64,000 nt of DNA, from contig CAVXFK010000027.1 in assembly GCA_963761005.1 (NCBI GenBank), positions 1 through 64,000 of the forward strand, in the 5' to 3' direction. A model generated the notes under the pieces. The model did no database searches, was not told the origin of the DNA, and saw nothing but the letters and a program-made list of their open reading frames with translations. Both the position numbers and the translations under genes were made by a program. Source of the stretch: DASWJZ01 sp963761005 (GTDB taxonomy: Bacteria; Pseudomonadota; Alphaproteobacteria; Rhizobiales; Afifellaceae). Shown piece after piece: positions 8,240 through 15,479 of the stretch (positions within the stretch are counted from its first letter, which is position 1; each line of letters begins with the position of its first letter).

Positions 8240-8630
8240 CTATTCGTCCGCCTCCTCATTCACGATTGTCGCGATCTTCCACGTCCCTTCGTGGTTAAGA
8301 AGCAGGTATTGGCAGGAGAACGCGTGCAGGAGCTCGCCGTGATCGTCGTGCTGCCGCCAGAGAACGGCGGCGAAGGCGCTCGGCCCGGCGATCCGAACCT
8401 CCTTCACGTCCGGTTCGGTTGATACGGATCCCAGCTTCGTCGAAGACGTCGATCAGCGCGTCGACGTTCTCCTGCAGCTCTTCCGCGTCCTCGAAGACGT
8501 GGCCCTTTCCGAATTGCCAGATCGTCGCCGGCCAGACGAAGAGCGCCGTCACCGCCTCCGCATCGGCGTCGTCGAAGCCCGCGGCGTAGGCAGAGAAAAG
8601 CGAGCGGATGTCGGATTCGGCAGCGCTCAA
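8240..8630 (-). pseudogene. SnoaL/DUF4440-like (NTF2-fold) protein, frameshifted
   Basis: The amino half (SDIRSLFSAYAAGFDDADAEAVTALFVWPATIW) and the carboxy half (EVRIAGPSAFAAVLWRQHDD, HAFSCQYLLLNHEGTWKIAT, ending NEEADE) lie in different frames that meet near 8430. Joined, they give about 130 residues of an NTF2-like fold of the SnoaL/DUF4440 kind. A single indel explains the break. The continuing amino-half frame becomes arginine-rich nonsense and should not be used. Confidence 0.7.
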
Positions 8631-8734
8631 GTCCCCCTCCAGCGCGACGGATCGGAAGCCTCATCTGGGGCCTCCGACGGCCATTTCGTCAAGGCAGCCG
8701 AGGCTCCCGCTCCATGCGCCTGGAACCTGGCGCC

Positions 8735-8766
8735 TTGCATAAACCACAATTCCGCACGATATAAAT
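8735..8766 (+). promoter_or_regulatory. possible promoter for cspA
   Basis: TTGCAT (8735-8740) and TATAAAT (8760-8766) are separated by about 19 bases, the only AT-rich pair in the 280-bp gap. It would give an untranslated leader of roughly 140 bases, in keeping with the long leaders of cold-shock genes. Confidence 0.35.
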
Positions 8767-8912
8767 ATGTCGACCTTTGGCCGGACAACTGGGCCTTTTC
8801 GCCTCGGCACTGCCGGGCGCACGTTCAGCCTCTCTCCAAACTCGATACTGCGAGCGGGCCCGCACGTGGCGTGTCCGTGCGCGCGTGCAACCGACAGTGA
8901 AAGGAAATCCCG

Positions 8913-9122
8913 ATGCAAACGGGCACAGTGAAGTTTTACAATATCAACAAGGGTTTCGGCTTCATCCAGCCGGACGACGGCAGCAAGGATGTCTTCGTTC
9001 ATGCCACCGCGCTCGAAAAGGCCGGCATGCGCAGCCTGACCGAAGGCCAGAAGATCTCCTTCGACGTGGAAGCCGACCGCCGCAGCGGCAAGATGGCCGC
9101 GTCGAACCTGCAGTCGGCCTAA
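8913..9122 (+). CDS. cspA: cold-shock protein (CspA family)
   Basis: A 69-residue single cold-shock domain that binds single-stranded RNA or DNA. RNP1 is KGFGFIQ and RNP2 is VFVHAT, both intact, with TGTVKFYN at the start. An AAAGGA ribosome site precedes the ATG. A long leader (from about 8770) and a strong hairpin after the gene suggest a monocistronic, RNA-regulated unit. Confidence 0.95.
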   Translation: MQTGTVKFYNINKGFGFIQPDDGSKDVFVHATALEKAGMRSLTEGQKISFDVEADRRSGKMAASNLQSA

Positions 9123-9141
9123 CCCTCAGGTCTTAAGACCC

Positions 9142-9171
9142 GCGGAGGGCGCTGACTGTCGCTCTCCGCGC
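9142..9171 (+). terminator. hairpin after cspA
   Basis: An 11-bp stem (9142-9152 with 9161-9171, one G-T pair) and an 8-base loop, 19 bp after the cspA stop. No T-tract follows, so it is either a weak intrinsic terminator or an RNA-stability hairpin. Confidence 0.45.
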
Positions 9172-9222
9172 TTCGATCGCTCAGGCGGTCGGAGACGCTT
9201 ACCGCCCCTCATTTCAAGGAGA

Positions 9223-9480
9223 ATGCCCTTGCTGGTCTTCGTGCGCGACAACAACGTCGAACAGGCGCTCAAGGCGCTGAAAAAGAAGATGCAGCGCGAG
9301 GGCGTGTTTCGCGAGATGAAGCGGCGGAAGGCCTACGAAAAGCCGTCCGAGAAGAAGGCGCGCGAGAAGGGCGAGGCGATCAGGCGCGCGCGCAAGGCGG
9401 CGCGCAAGCTCGCCCAGCGCGAGGGGCTCCTGCCGATGCCGAAGCGCAAGGTGCCGCTCGGCGCGCGCGGGCGGCGCTAG
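9223..9480 (+). CDS. rpsU: 30S ribosomal protein bS21
   Basis: An 85-residue, very basic protein. LVFVRDNNVEQALKALKKKM and EGVFREMKRRKAYEKPSEKK are typical of bS21, which sits near the anti-Shine-Dalgarno region of 16S rRNA. AAGGAG lies just before the ATG. It is followed closely by three small genes on the same strand, probably an operon. Confidence 0.95.
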   Translation: MPLLVFVRDNNVEQALKALKKKMQREGVFREMKRRKAYEKPSEKKAREKGEAIRRARKAARKLAQREGLLPMPKRKVPLGARGRR

Positions 9481-9511
9481 CCGCATCGATTTTCAGAAGG
9501 GAAACGAGCGG

Positions 9512-9718
9512 ATGCAGAGCAACATGCACAAGTTCAAGGTCGGCCAGAGGGTGCTCTTCTCGGCCGCCAATATCGAGCGGGGTGCGGCCGGGATCTACAA
9601 GATCGTCGCGCAGCTCCCCGAGGAGTACGGCGACCACCAGTACCGCATTCAAAGCGCGGCCGGACCGCGCGAGCGCGTCGCCAAGGAGAGCCAGCTCTCG
9701 GCGGTCGAGAGCCTGTAG
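9512..9718 (+). CDS. small conserved protein downstream of rpsU (68 aa)
   Basis: A 68-residue soluble protein: HKFKVGQRVLFSAANIERGAAG, IYKIVAQLPEEYGDHQYRIQ, ERVAKESQL. The VGQRVLF...YKIVAQLP...YRI pattern suggests a small SH3-like beta barrel. It recurs in rhizobial-type genomes but I know no function. It starts 31 bp after rpsU and abuts the next gene. Confidence 0.7.
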   Translation: MQSNMHKFKVGQRVLFSAANIERGAAGIYKIVAQLPEEYGDHQYRIQSAAGPRERVAKESQLSAVESL

Positions 9719-10009
9719 ATGGCGCGCGAGCAGCCGGTGAACGACAACCTGCGTCCGCCGAACACGGCTGCGAGCTTCGACTATTCTGCGCCCGCCGAGA
9801 TTTTCATGCTGCAGGCCCGGGCGACGCGTGGGCGCGCCATGGGCTACCGCCGCTTCCAGTCCGCGGCGGAAGCGATCCACTTCGCGGTCGAGGAGGTTCC
9901 GGCATCGCTTCTCGTGAGCGTCGTGATGGAGGTGCGGGAGGAGCGCTTCGATCACAAGGCCATCCGCGAGCTTTATGCGCGCGACGACTATCCCCTGACG
10001 CGCCGCTGA
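9719..10009 (+). CDS. hypothetical protein in rpsU cluster (96 aa)
   Basis: A 96-residue soluble protein beginning MAREQPVNDNLRPPNT, with a central MGYRRFQSAAEAIHFAVEEVP helix and a charged end. The ATG follows the preceding stop directly (TAG then ATG), so translation is probably coupled. No recognised domain. Confidence 0.65.
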   Translation: MAREQPVNDNLRPPNTAASFDYSAPAEIFMLQARATRGRAMGYRRFQSAAEAIHFAVEEVPASLLVSVVMEVREERFDHKAIRELYARDDYPLTRR

Positions 10010-10027
10010 GCCGCTCGAGGACTTCCA

Positions 10028-10267
10028 ATGGCACGATTTGAGATGACGATTTCGGGCGGCGAGAGGATCATCGTCGATGACCCCGACGACGGGATATCGG
10101 AGTTTCTGTCGAAACTTCAGTCGAGCGATTTTCTGCTCCTGAACGAGATCCGCGGCAGCTCCTCCGGCGGCACGCAGGAGGTGATCGTCGCGAGCCGGCA
10201 GATCATGCTCGTCCGCGTGATCGACAGCGACAGCCGCCAGAGCACGACCTTCCGCCCGAAGCGCTAG
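10028..10267 (+). CDS. hypothetical protein in rpsU cluster (79 aa)
   Basis: A 79-residue soluble protein with alternating strands (MARFEMTISGGERIIVDDP, SDFLLLNEIRGSSSGG, EVIVASRQIMLVRVIDSD). No family recognised. It starts 18 bp after the preceding gene and closes the cluster. Confidence 0.65.
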   Translation: MARFEMTISGGERIIVDDPDDGISEFLSKLQSSDFLLLNEIRGSSSGGTQEVIVASRQIMLVRVIDSDSRQSTTFRPKR

Positions 10268-10292
10268 CGCGCGACCTTCAGCAAGGAATGCG

Positions 10293-10316
10293 CGAGGCCG
10301 GGTGATTGCCGCCTCG
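10293..10316. terminator. hairpin between convergent genes
   Basis: CGAGGC (10293-10298) pairs with GCCTCG (10311-10316) between two convergent genes. The stem is short with no clear T-tract, so a bidirectional terminator role is only possible. Confidence 0.3.
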
Positions 10317-10341
10317 GCCCTTGGGCGTTCGCGCCCGTCCC

Positions 10342-10785
10342 TTAGCTGTCCGCCGCTTCTTTGCCGAACCAGTTGCGCTGCATGATCAGGAACGTGAACG
10401 ATATCGACCATCCGATCAGGAGCAGCCCGTCGAGGGCTTCGACGCTGGCGAGCAACCGGAGCGATCCGGTCGGATAGATGTCCCCGAGTCCGAGCGTGCT
10501 GAACGCCTCGGCGGAGAAGAAGAAATAGTCGGCCGTGGCCATCTCGTGCGCGCCCTTGAAGGCGCCGATATCGACCACGCGGTCGGCGAACCAGTATCCG
10601 CCGGAATAGAACGCGATCTCGACGAGCTGGATCAGGAATATCCAGAGGATCGCCTGCAATATCCGGGGGCGGCGCGACGCCGTTTCACGCGGCGGAAAGA
10701 GGCGCGATGCGAGCCGCAGCCCCTCATAATGGATCGCTGCCGTGCCAAGAACCAGGATCAGCGAAAGGAGAATTGCGATGAGCAT
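10342..10785 (-). CDS. two-transmembrane ion channel protein
   Basis: A 147-residue membrane protein. The first segment is MLIAILLSLILVLGTAAIHYEG, a second hydrophobic stretch is AILWIFLIQLVEIAFYSGGYW, then the pore loop FSTLGLGDIYP and a last helix LLLIGWSISFTFLIM. The TLGLGD sequence resembles a potassium-type selectivity filter (TxGxGD). ATG 10785 is preferred because TTGGAG lies upstream; the frame is open to 10851. Divergent from the SDR gene. Confidence 0.75.
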   Translation of the reverse strand: MLIAILLSLILVLGTAAIHYEGLRLASRLFPPRETASRRPRILQAILWIFLIQLVEIAFYSGGYWFADRVVDIGAFKGAHEMATADYFFFSAEAFSTLGLGDIYPTGSLRLLASVEALDGLLLIGWSISFTFLIMQRNWFGKEAADS

Positions 10786-10850
10786 CCGCGCCACTCCAAG
10801 CAAATCGAACGCGTATACTTCGCGCCGGACAAGGAAGCGCGGAGGCGTCA

Positions 10851-11666
10851 ATGGCGGAGAAAGTGGCGATCATCATGGCCGGCGGCAGCGGCATGGGTGC
10901 GGCCACGGCGCGCAGGCTCGCGGCGGACGGCTATAAAGTTTCGATCCTCTCCTCTTCGGGGAAGGGCGAGGCGCTCGCAAAGGAGCTTGGCGGCGTCGGC
11001 GTGACCGGCTCCAACCAGTCGAACGACGATCTGCAGCGCCTCGTCGACCTGACGCTTCAGCGCTTCGGCCGCATCGACGCCTTGGTCAATTCCGCGGGTC
11101 ATGGACCTCGCGCGGAAATCCTCGATCTTTCCGACGCGGACTGGCAGCGCGGCATGGAGACCTATTTTCTGAACGTCGTCCGCCCGACGCGCCTCGTGAC
11201 CCCAATCATGCAGAAGCAGAGGAAGGGCGCGATCGTGAACATCTCCACCTTCGCCGCCTTCGAGCCCGATCCGGCCTTCCCCACCTCCGCCGTCTTCCGC
11301 GCCGGCCTCGCGTCCTTCACAAAACTCTTCGCCGACAGATACGCGGGCGAAGGCATCCGCATGAACAACGTGCTCCCCGGCTTCATCGACAGCTTCCCGG
11401 AGAAGGACGAAATCCGCGCCCGCATCCCGATGCGCCGCTACGGCCACGTCGAGGAGATCGCCGACACGATCGCGTTTCTAGTGTCCGACGCGGCGGGGTA
11501 TATCACCGGGCAGAATTTGCGGGTGGATGGGGGGATAACGAGGGGGGGTTTAGGCGTCCAATTATGTTCGCTAGCCACCAGTCAGCCGACGCGTTTGGTC
11601 ACGCTCTACATGACTCACTTAGGGTCAGGACCCATAAAGGGGATTCCTTCCTTGGCTGGGTTGTGA
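10851..11666 (+). CDS. atypical SDR-family oxidoreductase (C-terminus altered)
   Basis: Short-chain dehydrogenase fold: MAGGSGMGAATARRLAADGY (cofactor loop), VNSAGHGPRAEI (NNAG equivalent), IVNIST, NNVLPGFIDS, YITGQNLRVDGGITR. The classical YxxxK is absent: aligning SAVFRAGLASFTKL with YSASKAALxxFTKx puts Ser for Tyr and Arg for Lys, so ordinary SDR catalysis is doubtful. After DGGITR the frame runs past a seven-G run (11542-11548) into unrelated sequence and the insertion element at 11622; with one G fewer it would stop at about 11551 as TRGV, the natural length. The last 38 or so residues are therefore probably an artefact. Confidence 0.8.
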   Translation: MAEKVAIIMAGGSGMGAATARRLAADGYKVSILSSSGKGEALAKELGGVGVTGSNQSNDDLQRLVDLTLQRFGRIDALVNSAGHGPRAEILDLSDADWQRGMETYFLNVVRPTRLVTPIMQKQRKGAIVNISTFAAFEPDPAFPTSAVFRAGLASFTKLFADRYAGEGIRMNNVLPGFIDSFPEKDEIRARIPMRRYGHVEEIADTIAFLVSDAAGYITGQNLRVDGGITRGGLGVQLCSLATSQPTRLVTLYMTHLGSGPIKGIPSLAGL

Positions 11667-12157
11667 TTCACGGTCTCCAAGAGGAGGCCTCTGATGAATC
11701 GCGACTATTTCTGGCTGACGAGGGATCAATTCGCGCGGCTGAAGCCGTTGCTCCCCACCGACACGCGCGGCAAGCCGCGGGTTGACGACCGGCGTGTGAT
11801 CAGCGGCATCGTGCATGTTTTGAAGTCAGGCGGCCGTTGGGTCGATGCTCCGGCCGTCTATGGTCCACGCAAGACCCTCTACAATCGCTTCGTGCGCTGG
11901 GCAGAGAAGGGCATTTGGATCGACATGTTCCACGCGCTTGCTGCGGCAGGCGGCCCGCCAGCCCAGGTGCTAATCGACAGTTCGGCGGTGAAGGCGCACC
12001 GCTGCGCAGCCGGCGGTAAAGGGGGGAGCGCAATCAGGCGATCGGGCGCTCGCGCGGCGGACGCACCACCAAGATCCACGCCCTGACCGATACGGCTTGT
12101 CGGCCCATCGCCTTCATGCTCACGGGAGGCCAAGTGGCCGATTGCACCGCCGCAGAG

Positions 12158-13454
12158 GGGACTGTCAGGAATTTTGTGCGTGAGGCCATGATGATGGAAG
12201 GGAGAATCATCACATGGCTATTGAGAAGGAAGTTCTGGACCAGTTGCTTGCCGGCCGCGATCCGGATGAGGTGTTCGCCAAGGACGGGCTACTGGACGAC
12301 CTGAAGAAGGCTCTGTCGGAGCGGATTCTGAACGCCGAGCTCGACGCGCACCTTGAGGACGAGCGCGACGAAGGCAACGCCAATCGCCGCAACGGCGCCT
12401 CGAAGAAGTCGGTTCTGACAGGCACCTCGAAGATGCGGCTGACGATCCCGCGCGATCGCTCCGGCACCTTCGATCCGAAGCTGATCGCCAAATACCAGCG
12501 CCGCTTCCCGGAGTTCGACGACAAGATCATCTCCATGTATGCGCGCGGCATGAGCGTGCGCGAGATCCGCGGCCACCTGGAGGAACTCTACGGCATCGAC
12601 GTGTCGCCGGACCTGGTCTCGGCCGTCACCGATGCCGTCCTGGAGGAAGTGGCCGAGTGGCAGAACCGGCCGCTGGACGCCTGCTACCCGCTGGTCTTCT
12701 TCGACGCCATCCGGGTCAAAATCAGGGACGAGGGCTTCGTCAGGAACAAGGCCGTCTACATCGCGCTCGGCATCCTGGCGGACGGCACGAAGGAGATTCT
12801 CGGCATCTGGATCGAGCAGACGGAGGGCGCAAAGTTCTGGCTCAGGGTGATGAACGAGCTGAAGAACCGCGGCGTCGGCGATATCCTGATCGCCGTCGTT
12901 GACGGCCTCAAGGGCTTCCCAGAGGCGATCACCGCGGTCTTCCCCGAGACGGTCGTGCAGACCTGCATCGTTCACCTGATCCGCCATTCGCTTGAGTTCG
13001 TGTCGTGGAAGGACCGTAAGCCCGTGATGCCGGCGCTCAGGGCGATCTATCGGGCCAAAGACGCCGCGGCCGGCATGAAGGCGCTGGAGGTGTTCGAGAC
13101 CGGTGCCTGGGGCCAGAAGTACCCGGCCATAGCGCTGAGCTGGCGGCGCAACTGGGAGCACGTCGTGCCCTTCTTCGCCTTCCCCGAAGGGGTCCGCCGC
13201 ATCGTCTACACCACGAACGCGATCGAGGCGCTGAACTCAAAACTGCGGCGCGCGGTTCGAACCCGCGGTCACTTCCCCAATGACGATGCGGCGATGAAGC
13301 TGCTATATCTGGTTCTCAACCACGCCGCCGAGGAATGGAAACGACCGCCGCGTGAGTGGGTCGAGGCCAGAACCCAGTTCGCCGTCATCTTCGGCGAGCG
13401 CTTCGTCGGCCAATGACGAAACCGGCCTCGCGCACAAGATATCCGACAGTCCCC
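12158..13454 (+). mobile_element. IS256-family insertion element
   Basis: A 1297-bp element with imperfect terminal inverted repeats of about 30 bp (GGGACTGTC...TTGTGCGTGAGGCC at the left, the reverse complement GGGGACTGTC...TTGTGCGCGAGGCC at the right). It is flanked by the 8-bp direct repeat CCGCAGAG at 12150-12157 and 13455-13462, the duplication length usual for IS256. It carries one full-length transposase gene and sits inside the older IS5-type transposase gene. Confidence 0.93.
12214..13416 (+). CDS. IS256-family (Mutator-like) transposase
   Basis: A 400-residue, apparently intact DDE transposase. Catalytic-site context: FFDAIRVKIRDEG (first Asp), AVVDGLKGFPEAI (second Asp) and TNAIEALNSKLRRAVRTRG (Glu). 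CIVHLIRHSLEFVSWKDRK is the family's C/H segment. The length matches the family, so the element may still be mobile. Confidence 0.95.
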   Translation: MAIEKEVLDQLLAGRDPDEVFAKDGLLDDLKKALSERILNAELDAHLEDERDEGNANRRNGASKKSVLTGTSKMRLTIPRDRSGTFDPKLIAKYQRRFPEFDDKIISMYARGMSVREIRGHLEELYGIDVSPDLVSAVTDAVLEEVAEWQNRPLDACYPLVFFDAIRVKIRDEGFVRNKAVYIALGILADGTKEILGIWIEQTEGAKFWLRVMNELKNRGVGDILIAVVDGLKGFPEAITAVFPETVVQTCIVHLIRHSLEFVSWKDRKPVMPALRAIYRAKDAAAGMKALEVFETGAWGQKYPAIALSWRRNWEHVVPFFAFPEGVRRIVYTTNAIEALNSKLRRAVRTRGHFPNDDAAMKLLYLVLNHAAEEWKRPPREWVEARTQFAVIFGERFVGQ

Positions 13455-13752
13455 CCGCAGAGTTGCTGCTGCGGCGGCTGCCGCAGCAGCGTCGATCGTT
13501 CATGGCGACAAGGGCTACGACAGCAATGCCATCCGCCGACAGATCGAGGGCAAAGGTGCGATGCCCAATATTCCGCCGAAGGCCAATCGGCGTTGGAAGA
13601 ACTGCTTCTCCCCGTTCCTCTATCGAAACAGAAATGCCATCGAACGCATGTTCGGTCGCCTCAAGGACTTCCGCCGCATCGCGACACGATACGACCGATC
13701 CGCCACCAACTTCCTCGCCGCCGTCTGCATCGCTGCTGCCGTCAGCTACTGG

Positions 13753-14520
13753 TTATGAGTCTGACCCTAGGATTGCGCCTGGGTATTCGTCCCAGGTGCG
13801 ACCATCCAGTGTCCGACCAGTGCGCGACTTCCTCGGCCCGCCCCACTGCTTGAAGAAGAAGGCAACGCCAGCCTCCCGGCAGCGATCTCGGATGTCCTCT
13901 ACCCACCAAGTCTCCATCGGACGTGCGTGCGGGCCACTTTCGCCGCCTACGATCGCCCAGTGGATGCCCGATAAATCGGCATCCACGATTGGGCCAAGCA
14001 GAGGTTCAAAGGAAATGAACCGTACAGCAGCAGGAGTCCGACGTAGGTATTCAATACGGTCTGTGTAGTCGCCGCTCTCGACGGACGTGCCCAGCCAAAC
14101 GTTTCTGAGCAGGGGAAAGCGCTTCGATTGCAGTAAGACCGACATTCGTTCCGGCCGCTTCGTCAGAACCTGAAAGGTGTGCCAATGCGCTCGCTCCATG
14201 ACGTTCCAGATGCGATAAACGAGATCGTCTGAGACCGGCGTCTGGAACAAATCGGACATGGAGTTGACGAAGATACGAATCGGCCTACGCCAACGCAGCG
14301 GCGCCTCAAGACTGCGTTCATCGACCGTCACGCGCCCCGTCCAAACGGCTCGGCGTCCAGACGCGCGGGTGGTTCCGGCGTACTTCTCGACGCCCATCGC
14401 ACTCAGGCGCCCTGCCATGCGTTGCGCGTAGCAATTGGTGCAGCCGGGCGAGACCATCTTACAGCCCGCGATCGGATTCCAGGTCGCTTCAGTCCATTCG
14501 ATGTCGGAAAGGCCAGCCAC
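13753..14520 (-). CDS. DUF5131 (phage Gp37/Gp68-like) three-Cys-motif protein
   Basis: A 255-residue soluble protein with WNPIAGCKMVSPGCTNCYA (Cys20, Cys27, Cys30), the three-cysteine motif of DUF5131, plus FVNSMSDLFQ, QVLTKRPERM, WLGTSVES and IVGGESG. The cluster and barrel-like pattern recall radical-SAM enzymes, but activity is unproven. It starts with GTG one base after the tcmP stop. Its last residues (LGSDS) are encoded by the end of the IS5-type element; the pre-insertion end would have been LSESCRA, so function is probably kept. Family knowledge: it occurs with TcmP. Confidence 0.85.
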   Translation of the reverse strand: MAGLSDIEWTEATWNPIAGCKMVSPGCTNCYAQRMAGRLSAMGVEKYAGTTRASGRRAVWTGRVTVDERSLEAPLRWRRPIRIFVNSMSDLFQTPVSDDLVYRIWNVMERAHWHTFQVLTKRPERMSVLLQSKRFPLLRNVWLGTSVESGDYTDRIEYLRRTPAAVRFISFEPLLGPIVDADLSGIHWAIVGGESGPHARPMETWWVEDIRDRCREAGVAFFFKQWGGPRKSRTGRTLDGRTWDEYPGAILGSDS

Positions 14521-14521
14521 G

Positions 14522-15409
14522 TTAGCTCCGCTTCTTCGCGATGTTCATCGCACCCCGTGCAATCCGCATCGCAATCGCGCCCGCCCTTGCGCTTGGATTC
14601 GCGCAGACGATGAACAGATGATAAAGCACCGAATTACGTGAATTGCGGAGCTCGAGCTGTGTCTCCGACACATGAGGAAAGATCGACCGAAGCCGACTGA
14701 GGACGAACACCCGCAGCCCATCGACCGTGATCGTCTTTTCAACACGCGTCTCTTCGAGCGAGAACAGATCCGTAGCTCCGCTAGCTTGGTAGCTTGCACT
14801 TCGCCAATCGCACGGACCGAGGTGATCATCGATCCTCTTCACCCACTCTTCGGGTAGTTTACCGTGTCCGGCGAGCATTCGGTTCAAGGGCCCTGTTGGG
14901 AAAAGCAGAGCGATGTCCACGGCCTTCGTAGCAGCGAGCGCCTCCAATGTCGCCCAGTTCACTTGCATTCCATAGGGATCGACGAAAACGGCCGCCCGCG
15001 TCTTCCGCCAGTCCGTGGTATGGCACAAACTTTGTAGCGAAGTGTTAGCGTCACCCGTCAGAATTTGGATGGCGCGCTCGGGATATTCCGCACGCAGTTT
15101 CTCCAGCTCAGCGGCGTGCTCCTCGGCTTGCTCAATGAGAATGTATCGCGCGAAAGGCGGCTCAATAGTGAGCGCGATCCGTACTGAACCCTCCTTGACC
15201 GCTGCCACCTCGGCTTCGTCGTCGCCAAACAGCGAGATGGGAGGCACGGCCGCTGATCGGGGTTCGGTTCGCTGACCGGAGCCAGCGAAGGCGTCGACAT
15301 ACCATCTTTCGAATGGCTGGAACTTCAGCGCCTGGGAGTAGCCGCTGAAGTAACGATGCATAACGAGGAGTTTCTCCTCGGTCCAATCTCCGCCGAAGGT
15401 ATTCGGCAT
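14522..15409 (-). CDS. tcmP: three-Cys-motif partner protein TcmP
   Basis: A 295-residue soluble protein. GGDWTEEKLLVMHRYFSGYS at the start, WYVDAFAGSGQR (Rossmann-like, as in methyltransferases), ILIEQAEEHAAELEKL, IQILTGDANTSL and VFVDPYGMQVNWATLEAL are typical of TcmP. A nucleic-acid methyltransferase-like fold is suggested by the FAGSG and DPYG motifs, but the reaction is not known. ATG 15409 is chosen because the conserved GDWTEEK begins shortly after it. With the DUF5131 gene it forms a two-gene unit inserted beside DNA-repair genes. Confidence 0.88.
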   Translation of the reverse strand: MPNTFGGDWTEEKLLVMHRYFSGYSQALKFQPFERWYVDAFAGSGQRTEPRSAAVPPISLFGDDEAEVAAVKEGSVRIALTIEPPFARYILIEQAEEHAAELEKLRAEYPERAIQILTGDANTSLQSLCHTTDWRKTRAAVFVDPYGMQVNWATLEALAATKAVDIALLFPTGPLNRMLAGHGKLPEEWVKRIDDHLGPCDWRSASYQASGATDLFSLEETRVEKTITVDGLRVFVLSRLRSIFPHVSETQLELRNSRNSVLYHLFIVCANPSARAGAIAMRIARGAMNIAKKRS

Positions 15410-15479
15410 CCGTTGCCCCCGCCACTCTTGTTCTCTAAATGTTCTTAGTCGAATTGGCAAGCAAGGATGGCGTTTGCTT

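Larger units (their letters stand above)
11694..13758 (+). pseudogene. IS5-family transposase, interrupted
   Basis: OrfA (MNRDYFWLTRDQFARLKPLL to the LIDSSAVKAHRCA DDE aspartate region) runs to about 12030. A -1 slip on AAAGGGGGG at 12019-12027 leads into OrfB (NQAIGRSRGGRTTKIHALTD), a known programmed-frameshift layout in the IS427 group. OrfB is cut at 12157 by the IS256-type insertion and resumes after 13462 (GDKGYDSNAIRRQI, NAIERMFGRLKDFRRIATRY, AAVSYWL). A further frame change near 13480 is visible even after virtual removal of the insert. Not functional as it stands. Confidence 0.85.
11622..13767 (+). mobile_element. IS5-family element (IS427-like), split by an IS256-family element
   Basis: The ends are inverted repeats: GGGTCAGGACCCATAA on the left (from 11622) and, reversed, GGGTCAGACTCATAA on the right (to 13767), flanked by a TA duplication (11620-11621 and 13768-13769). 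Without the inner element (12158-13454 plus one 8-bp duplicate) it is about 840 bp, the size of an IS5-family member. It landed in the last codons of the DUF5131 gene: joining the flanks restores a frame ending AILSESCRA in place of the present LGSDS end. Confidence 0.85.

Noticed and set aside
12010..12060. Damage-type frameshift in the IS5 transposase
   Set aside because: The AAAGGGGGG slip site fits programmed frameshifting of this IS group; only the IS256 insertion and the break near 13480 are counted as damage.
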